From Zhengella sp041738295 (GTDB lineage Bacteria > Pseudomonadota > Alphaproteobacteria > Rhizobiales > Rhizobiaceae), in contig JBGSQC010000032.1 of assembly GCA_041738295.1 (NCBI GenBank), positions 1 to 10,247 on the forward strand: a DNA stretch of 10,247 nucleotides, written 5' to 3'. The number at the start of each line of letters is the position of its first letter. Positions within the stretch are counted from its first letter, which is position 1. Below, piece after piece: positions 6,878-10,247 of the stretch. The position numbers were made by a program, and so were the translations under genes. A model generated the notes under the pieces. The model was not told where the DNA came from, did not search any database, and worked only from the letters and a program-made list of their open reading frames with translations.

Positions 6878-8212
6878 ATGACAGACGACAGCGCCACGGG
6901 CCGCGAGATCGACCGGCTGATGAAGCTTCATCCGGCAGGCTATGACCTGTCGTTGAAGCGCATCACCGGCCTGCTCGAAAAGCTTGGCAATCCGCAGGAC
7001 CACCTGCCACCCGTGATCCATGTCGGCGGCACCAATGGCAAGGGCTCGACCTGCGCCTTCGCGCGCGCCGTGCTGGAAGGCGCGGGCGCTTCCGTCCATG
7101 TCCACACCTCGCCGCATCTGGTCTCCTGGCGCGAGCGCTTCCGCATCGGCAAGCCTGGCACGGGCATCCTGGTCAATGATGAAGAACTCGCAGAGACCCT
7201 GGCCGAAGTGGGCAAGGCCAATGATGGCGAGGCGATCACCGTTTTCGAGATCACCACGGCAGCAGCCTTCCTGCTGTTTTCGCGCCATCCCGCTGATGCC
7301 GTGATCCTCGAGGTCGGCATGGGCGGGCGCTTTGACGCCACCAATGTGATCACCGAGCCCGCGGCTTCCGTCATCACTCCCATCGGGCTGGATCACGAGG
7401 CCTGGCTCGGCGACCGGCTGGAACTGATCGCGTCCGAAAAGGCCGGCATCATCAAGCGCGAGTGCCCGGTCGTCGTTGGCTGGCAGGAAAACGACGCCGT
7501 GCGCGCCGTGCTGGAGGAAACCGCACTGCGCCTTGATGCGCCCGTCGTCGTCTATGGCCAGGATTTCTGGGCCTATGAGGAAAACGGCCGCATGGTCTAT
7601 CAGGATGGTGACGTCCTGTTTGACCTCGAACTCCCCGCCCTTGTCGGCCGCTTCCAGTTTGCCAATGCCGCCACCGCCATCGCCGCCGTGCGCATGGCTG
7701 GCTTTGACATCGGCCACCGCGCTGCCGACACCGCCATGGAGAATGTGGTCTGGCCGGGCCGGATGCAGCGACTCACCGAAGGCGCGCTGGTCAAGCGCGC
7801 GCCCAAGGGCTCCGACATCTGGCTCGATGGCGGCCACAATCCAGCTGCCGCTGCCGTGATCGCCGAGGAGATCGCCGGGCGCGGCGAGGGCGACGACCGC
7901 CCTCTCTTCATGATCTGCGGCATGCTCAACACCAAGGACCAGACCGGCTACTTCCGTGCCTTCCAGGGGCTCGCCCGCCATGTCTATTGCGTGCCAGTGC
8001 CCGGTGCCGACAATGGCGAGCCGCCGGAAGTGCTGGCGGCACGCGCAAGCGAGGCGGGCCTTTCTGCCGAGCCGGTCAATTCGGTCGCCAATGCGCTGAA
8101 GCTGCTCAAGGCAACCTGGGGGCCGGACGACCTGCCGCCGCGCATCCTGATTGGCGGCTCGCTCTATCTGGCCGGTTCCGTGCTGGCCGAAAACGGCACC
8201 GTGCCGGCATGA
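6878..8212 (+). CDS. folC: bifunctional folylpolyglutamate synthase / dihydrofolate synthase
   Basis: A 444-residue Mur-ligase-fold enzyme that adds glutamate to dihydropteroate (dihydrofolate synthase) and extends the folate polyglutamate tail, using ATP through an acyl-phosphate. The P-loop is GTNGKGST (51-58). HTSPHL (76-81), EVGMGGRFDATN (145-156, Mg-binding Glu region), TPIGLDHEAWLG (167-178) and SEKAGIIK (186-193) follow; Lys188 in the last is the conserved lysine that is carbamylated in this family. The C-terminal domain starts with WLDGGHNP (315-322). The frame is open from a GTG at 6827, but the ATG at 6878 is preferred: it has AAGGA at 6867-6871 with a 6-nt spacer, and the segment upstream is low-complexity leader. 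It follows accD by 51 bp, a gene order known from many rhizobia. Whether both activities are present cannot be judged from motifs alone. Confidence 0.96.
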   Translation: MTDDSATGREIDRLMKLHPAGYDLSLKRITGLLEKLGNPQDHLPPVIHVGGTNGKGSTCAFARAVLEGAGASVHVHTSPHLVSWRERFRIGKPGTGILVNDEELAETLAEVGKANDGEAITVFEITTAAAFLLFSRHPADAVILEVGMGGRFDATNVITEPAASVITPIGLDHEAWLGDRLELIASEKAGIIKRECPVVVGWQENDAVRAVLEETALRLDAPVVVYGQDFWAYEENGRMVYQDGDVLFDLELPALVGRFQFANAATAIAAVRMAGFDIGHRAADTAMENVVWPGRMQRLTEGALVKRAPKGSDIWLDGGHNPAAAAVIAEEIAGRGEGDDRPLFMICGMLNTKDQTGYFRAFQGLARHVYCVPVPGADNGEPPEVLAARASEAGLSAEPVNSVANALKLLKATWGPDDLPPRILIGGSLYLAGSVLAENGTVPA

Positions 8213-8721
8213 GCGAACCCGCCTTCTCCCTTGACCGCACGGCACATCTCCATGCCCGCGCTGCCCAATGCTTCGAGGCGATTGGCGGGCGTCTCCAGGC
8301 TCTGCTTCCGGCCGGATGTGACATCAGCCAGACAGGCGCCACGTCCGTTGAAGGTTGCCTGACCGGCGGCGGGCTGGATGTTTCGATCCGGGTGGCGGAC
8401 AAGGATTTTGACGCTGCCGAAAAGGCGCTCGAAGCCTGGTTCCCGCGCGATCACCTCTTCCTGCAGACCATGGACATCTCGGTCTTTGCGATGGACGGCG
8501 AAGCCATGCCGGTGCGCCTGCTGCTGGTCGCCATCGGCGGGCCGTTTGACCGGCTCCATGTCTTTTCAGCTGTCCTGCTGGCCCACCCTGCCATTTTGCA
8601 GGGCTACAACGAGCTGAAGGAAATGTTCGAGGGCCATCCGACCGGCACCTATCAGGCCGCCAAGGACCTGTTCATCAACGCGGTGCTCGATGGCGTGGCG
8701 CGCGGCGAAATTCCGCTCTGA
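8209..8721 (+). CDS. GrpB/UPF0157-like nucleotidyltransferase-fold protein
   Basis: A 170-residue soluble protein. Its ATG overlaps the folC TGA (ATGA), so it is translationally coupled to folC. It resembles the GrpB/UPF0157 family, which has a nucleotidyltransferase-like fold and poorly known function. The segment GATSVEGCLTGGGLDVSIRV (43-62) matches the family's HxGSTxVPGLxxKPxIDI region in spacing and keeps the Thr-Ser, Gly and Asp57 positions. It differs at the leading His (Thr), the Pro (Glu) and the Lys-Pro (Gly-Gly). The C-terminal part keeps the family pattern (AVLLAHPAILQGYNELKEMF, then a Tyr and a Lys before a terminal helix). The substituted active-site-like residues suggest a divergent or catalytically altered member. 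The role is unknown, and linkage to folC does not by itself imply a folate function. Confidence 0.7.
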   Translation: MSEPAFSLDRTAHLHARAAQCFEAIGGRLQALLPAGCDISQTGATSVEGCLTGGGLDVSIRVADKDFDAAEKALEAWFPRDHLFLQTMDISVFAMDGEAMPVRLLLVAIGGPFDRLHVFSAVLLAHPAILQGYNELKEMFEGHPTGTYQAAKDLFINAVLDGVARGEIPL

Positions 8722-8774
8722 ACATCAAACTGATCGTTTCCCCTTAGTCGAACTTGCTGAGATTGACAGCATTG

Positions 8775-8819
8775 ACCCCCCTCTGTCCTGCCGGACATCT
8801 CCCCCTCAAGGGGGGAGAT
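8775..8819 (+). repeat. 45-bp inverted repeat, left arm
   Basis: This arm reads from ACCCCCCTCTGTCCTGCC into a CTCCCCC/GGGGGAG palindrome (8798-8818). Its reverse complement recurs at 8879-8923 with one mismatch (A at 8795 here against the complement of C at 8903). The inner half can fold alone: ATCTCCCCC (8797-8805) pairs with GGGGGAGAT (8811-8819). No coding frame of interest spans it. Confidence 0.9.
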
Positions 8820-8878
8820 TGGCTGGTGTCGGCCTGCTGCACGCCCGGGCATGTTGAGGCGGACATCGGACCTGGCTG

Positions 8879-8923
8879 ATCTCCCCCCTTGAGGGGGAGA
8901 TGCCCGGCAGGACAGAGGGGGGT
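8879..8923 (-). repeat. 45-bp inverted repeat, right arm
   Basis: This is the reverse complement of the left arm at 44 of 45 positions. The hairpin ATCTCCCCC (8879-8887) / GGGGGAGAT (8893-8901) lies at its inner side. The arm ends 29 bp before the last codon of trpF, so it falls in the 3' untranslated part of the trpF transcript. Confidence 0.9.
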
Positions 8924-8952
8924 GAAATGATCCGCAGAGACGATCAGTCTGG

Positions 8953-9717
8953 CTAGCCCTGCGCCGCCTTCGCTGCTTCAAAAAACGCCGCGATCCGGCC
9001 CACATCCTTCACGCCCGGTGCGTTTTCAACGCCCGACGAGATGTCGAGGCCGGGCGGGCTGGCAATGGCAATCGCTTCGGCCAAATTGCCGGCATGGATG
9101 CCACCGGCCAGCAGATAGTCCAGCCCCGGCTCCAGACCTGAAAGCAGCGACCAGTCGAACGAGACGGCGTTGCCGCCCGGAATCTCGGACCCCTTGGGCG
9201 GCTTGGCATCAAACAGGAAGCGGTCGGCAAGGCCCTTGTAGGGCGCAACCTTGGCGAAGTCCGCCGCTTCCGAGATCGACAACGCCTTCATCACCGGCAG
9301 GCCGTATTTGGCCTTGACCGCAGCCACTCGTTCCGGCGCTTCGTGGCCGTGGAGCTGCAGCATGTCCGGCTTCATTACGGCCACGATCTGGTCCAGATAC
9401 GCATCATCGGCATCGACCGTGACGGCAACGGTGAGGACACGACGCCCACCCTCCCCCTGGTGGGGAGGGTCGTCGCGAAGCGACGGGGTGGGGGGAATGG
9501 ATGAACCACCCCCACCCGCGCCGGTGGCGCGACCTCCCCCATCAAGGGGGAGGTGGGAGCCCTGCATCCGCACCAGGTCAGCCAGCCGCGCGGCGGTTTC
9601 CACATCCACATGGCGCGGGCTCTTGGCAAAGAAGATGAAACCCACATGCGTCGCGCCGCCGGCCACAGCCGCGCGCACCGCCTCTTCCGTCTTCAATCCG
9701 CAGATCTTGATGTCCAT
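8953..9717 (-). CDS. trpF: phosphoribosylanthranilate isomerase with an in-frame repeat-derived insertion
   Basis: A 254-residue (beta/alpha)8-barrel enzyme that performs the Amadori rearrangement of N-(5'-phosphoribosyl)anthranilate to CdRP, the step after TrpD in tryptophan synthesis. Visible are Cys6 in KICGLKT (general base), HVGFIFFAKSPR (24-35), VTVDADD (99-105), MLQLHG (119-124), RFLFDAKPPKGSEIPGGN (166-183, Asp170 as the expected general acid), LLAGGIHAGN (202-211) and the phosphate-binding GLDISSGVE (223-231). Residues about 52-92 are rich in Gly, Pro, Ser and Arg, and do not resemble TrpF. They are encoded by the palindromic element at 9444-9560 and lie between helix 2 (ETAARLADLVR) and strand 3 (VLTVAVTVD). 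Without them the protein is about 215 residues, the usual size. The start at 9717 is fixed by an upstream in-frame TAG (9727-9729); its ribosome binding site is weak (GAG). The gene is separate from and opposite to trpBA. Confidence 0.95.
   Translation of the reverse strand: MDIKICGLKTEEAVRAAVAGGATHVGFIFFAKSPRHVDVETAARLADLVRMQGSHLPLDGGGRATGAGGGGSSIPPTPSLRDDPPHQGEGGRRVLTVAVTVDADDAYLDQIVAVMKPDMLQLHGHEAPERVAAVKAKYGLPVMKALSISEAADFAKVAPYKGLADRFLFDAKPPKGSEIPGGNAVSFDWSLLSGLEPGLDYLLAGGIHAGNLAEAIAIASPPGLDISSGVENAPGVKDVGRIAAFFEAAKAAQG
9444..9560 (-). repeat. palindromic repeat element inserted in frame within trpF
   Basis: About 117 bp (39 codons) of five contiguous hairpins: ACCCTCCCC/GGGGAGGGT (9448-9470), CGTCGC/GCGACG (9471-9485), GGGTGGGGG/CCCCCACCC (9486-9517), CGCGCC/GGCGCG (9517-9531) and ACCTCCCCC/GGGGGAGGT (9532-9554). 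CCCACC (9445-9450) and GGTGGG (9552-9557) pair across the whole unit. The boundaries are my estimate from the palindrome ends and from where TrpF-like sequence resumes. No target duplication is obvious. The element has no stop in the trpF frame, and at least one further frame on each strand is also open. Its last hairpin shares a core with the 8775-8923 repeat. Confidence 0.85.
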
Positions 9718-9757
9718 GGAAGTGCTCTAGCTTGTCCCTGAATCCTCGGCAAGCTGC

Positions 9758-10247
9758 TCAGGGCGTCGTGGTGACCTGTAGGCCGGGGTGGACGGGCGTG
9801 AGGAAAGCCAGGAACCGCCGGGCCTCGGCTTCGACGCCCGCCTTGTGACTGCCCTGGGTAACCGGCAGTTCAAACCCGTCGGGAAAGCACAAGACCACGC
9901 TGTAGAAATGGCCGTCATTGTCCGTGACGCGCGTTTCCAGCCGCTCGGCCTCCTCGATCCCGCGGACAGAGCCCGTTATGCGCCAGCCGTCAAAGGCACG
10001 AATATAGACCTTTCGCGCAGTCCGGTCGAAGACGGCTGTCACCGAGTGCTTGCCGCGCAGCATTTTCAGGAGTCCGAAAAAGGCCAGACCACTCACTGCG
10101 GAATAGGGAAGCGAAAACCACACCGGGATGTCTTCGCCATGGACCCACATGGCGTAATTGGTGACCGGCAGCATGATCAGGAACAGGATCGCGAAACCCC
10201 ATTCCACCCAAGCGTGGCGGTTCTTCAGCAGAAGATTATCATCCTTG
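9758..10247 (-). CDS. membrane protein of unknown function with PH-like C-terminal region (5' end outside window)
   Basis: I do not recognise a named family. A GTG at 10207 could start a 149-residue protein, but the frame stays open to the window edge. The upstream residues (DDNLLLKNRHAW) look like a natural charged lead-in to the first membrane helix, so the gene probably begins beyond 10247. Two membrane segments follow, about FAILFLIMLPVTNYAMWV and VWFSLPYSAVSGLAFFGLLKML. The cytoplasmic-looking C-terminal domain has the pattern VFDRTARKVYIR ... GIEEAERLETR ... YSVVLCFPDGFELPVT ... ARRFLAFL. That resembles the small PH-like domains of bacterial membrane proteins whose beta strands carry FDR-x-R and a closing helix; this is a resemblance, not an assignment. 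It lies 40 bp upstream of trpF on the same strand, so cotranscription is possible. The gene usually found before trpF in rhizobia (a LapA-like membrane protein) is not evident here. Confidence 0.75.
   Translation of the reverse strand, partial: KDDNLLLKNRHAWVEWGFAILFLIMLPVTNYAMWVHGEDIPVWFSLPYSAVSGLAFFGLLKMLRGKHSVTAVFDRTARKVYIRAFDGWRITGSVRGIEEAERLETRVTDNDGHFYSVVLCFPDGFELPVTQGSHKAGVEAEARRFLAFLTPVHPGLQVTTTP

Larger units (their letters stand above)
8775..8923. terminator. probable bidirectional terminator between convergent genes
   Basis: The whole 231-bp gap between the convergent GrpB-like and trpF genes is dominated by this structure: two 45-bp arms around a 59-bp spacer that also contains GCCCGGGC (8843-8850). 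Either arm alone gives a 9-bp G+C-rich hairpin, and the pair gives a very stable long stem. There are no T tracts, so intrinsic termination of the classical type is not shown. Blocking convergent transcription or protecting 3' ends is the inferred role. Confidence 0.4.

Noticed and set aside
5558..8245. A very long open frame (about 895 codons) on the minus strand, antisense to trpA, accD and folC.
   Set aside because: It mirrors three genes with full catalytic motifs on the plus strand. Its product is His/Asp/Gly/Arg-rich without recognisable domains, as expected from the complement of GC-biased codons that lack the antisense stops.
8953..9717. trpF as a pseudogene disrupted by a repeat.
   Set aside because: The frame is continuous, the insert length is a multiple of three by my boundary estimate, and all expected catalytic and phosphate-binding segments are present before and after it.
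9251..9730. A plus-strand open frame of 159 codons across the trpF insert.
   Set aside because: It is antisense to trpF; the palindromic insert is stop-poor in several frames, which extends such shadows.

Overview
The window is GC-rich, densely packed DNA with the look of an alphaproteobacterium of the order Hyphomicrobiales (rhizobia and relatives). Three things point there: the trpB-trpA-accD-folC block, the residue-level character of TrpB, AccD and TrpF, and three sets of GC-rich palindromic repeats of the kind common in that order. A Phyllobacteriaceae-like host (Mesorhizobium and relatives) is my best guess, but the genus cannot be fixed from this sequence. No rRNA, tRNA, CRISPR array, transposase or phage gene was seen.

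Layout. (1) 1-1502, plus strand: the 3' end of a MacB-type ABC ATPase and its complete FtsX/MacB-like permease, overlapping by 11 bp. (2) 1518-3493: a small thiol/redox group, with a glutathione S-transferase and an AhpD-like carboxymuconolactone decarboxylase family protein on the minus strand and a Nu-class (YfcG-like) GST diverging on the plus strand. (3) 3494-3780: an intergenic region carrying two inverted copies of a palindromic repeat, then a possible promoter. (4) 3781-8721, plus strand: trpB, trpA, accD, folC and a GrpB/UPF0157-like gene. trpB and trpA are separated by 1 bp, and folC overlaps the GrpB-like gene by ATGA. TrpB and TrpA form tryptophan synthase, AccD is the carboxyltransferase beta subunit of acetyl-CoA carboxylase, and FolC makes and polyglutamylates folate. 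(5) 8722-8952: the convergent junction, filled by a 45-bp inverted repeat with 44/45 identity, probably a two-way terminator. (6) 8953-9717, minus strand: trpF. (7) 9758 to the window end, minus strand: a membrane protein of unknown function whose 5' end lies outside the window.

Most notable. trpF carries a palindromic repeat inside its reading frame. A segment of about 117 bp (9444-9560, 39 codons) lies between helix 2 and strand 3 of the (beta/alpha)8 barrel. It adds a Gly/Pro-rich stretch that I do not recognise from ordinary TrpF proteins, and removing it leaves about 215 residues, the usual size. In the DNA the segment resolves into five contiguous hairpins in a symmetric 23-15-32-15-23 bp layout. 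One hairpin core closely resembles the core of the intergenic repeat about 520 bp away. This looks like a repeat element spreading into a protein, comparable in principle to the Rickettsia palindromic elements. It also coincides with an unusual position of trpF: downstream of and opposite to trpBA, instead of directly upstream of trpB as in most rhizobia.

Secondary points are an AccD that keeps only one of the four zinc-ribbon cysteines (probably lineage-wide), a perfect hairpin between a strong Shine-Dalgarno-like GGGAGG and the accD start, and palindrome-rich intergenic regions. Long open frames antisense to trpB and to trpA-accD-folC are codon-bias shadows and were not annotated.
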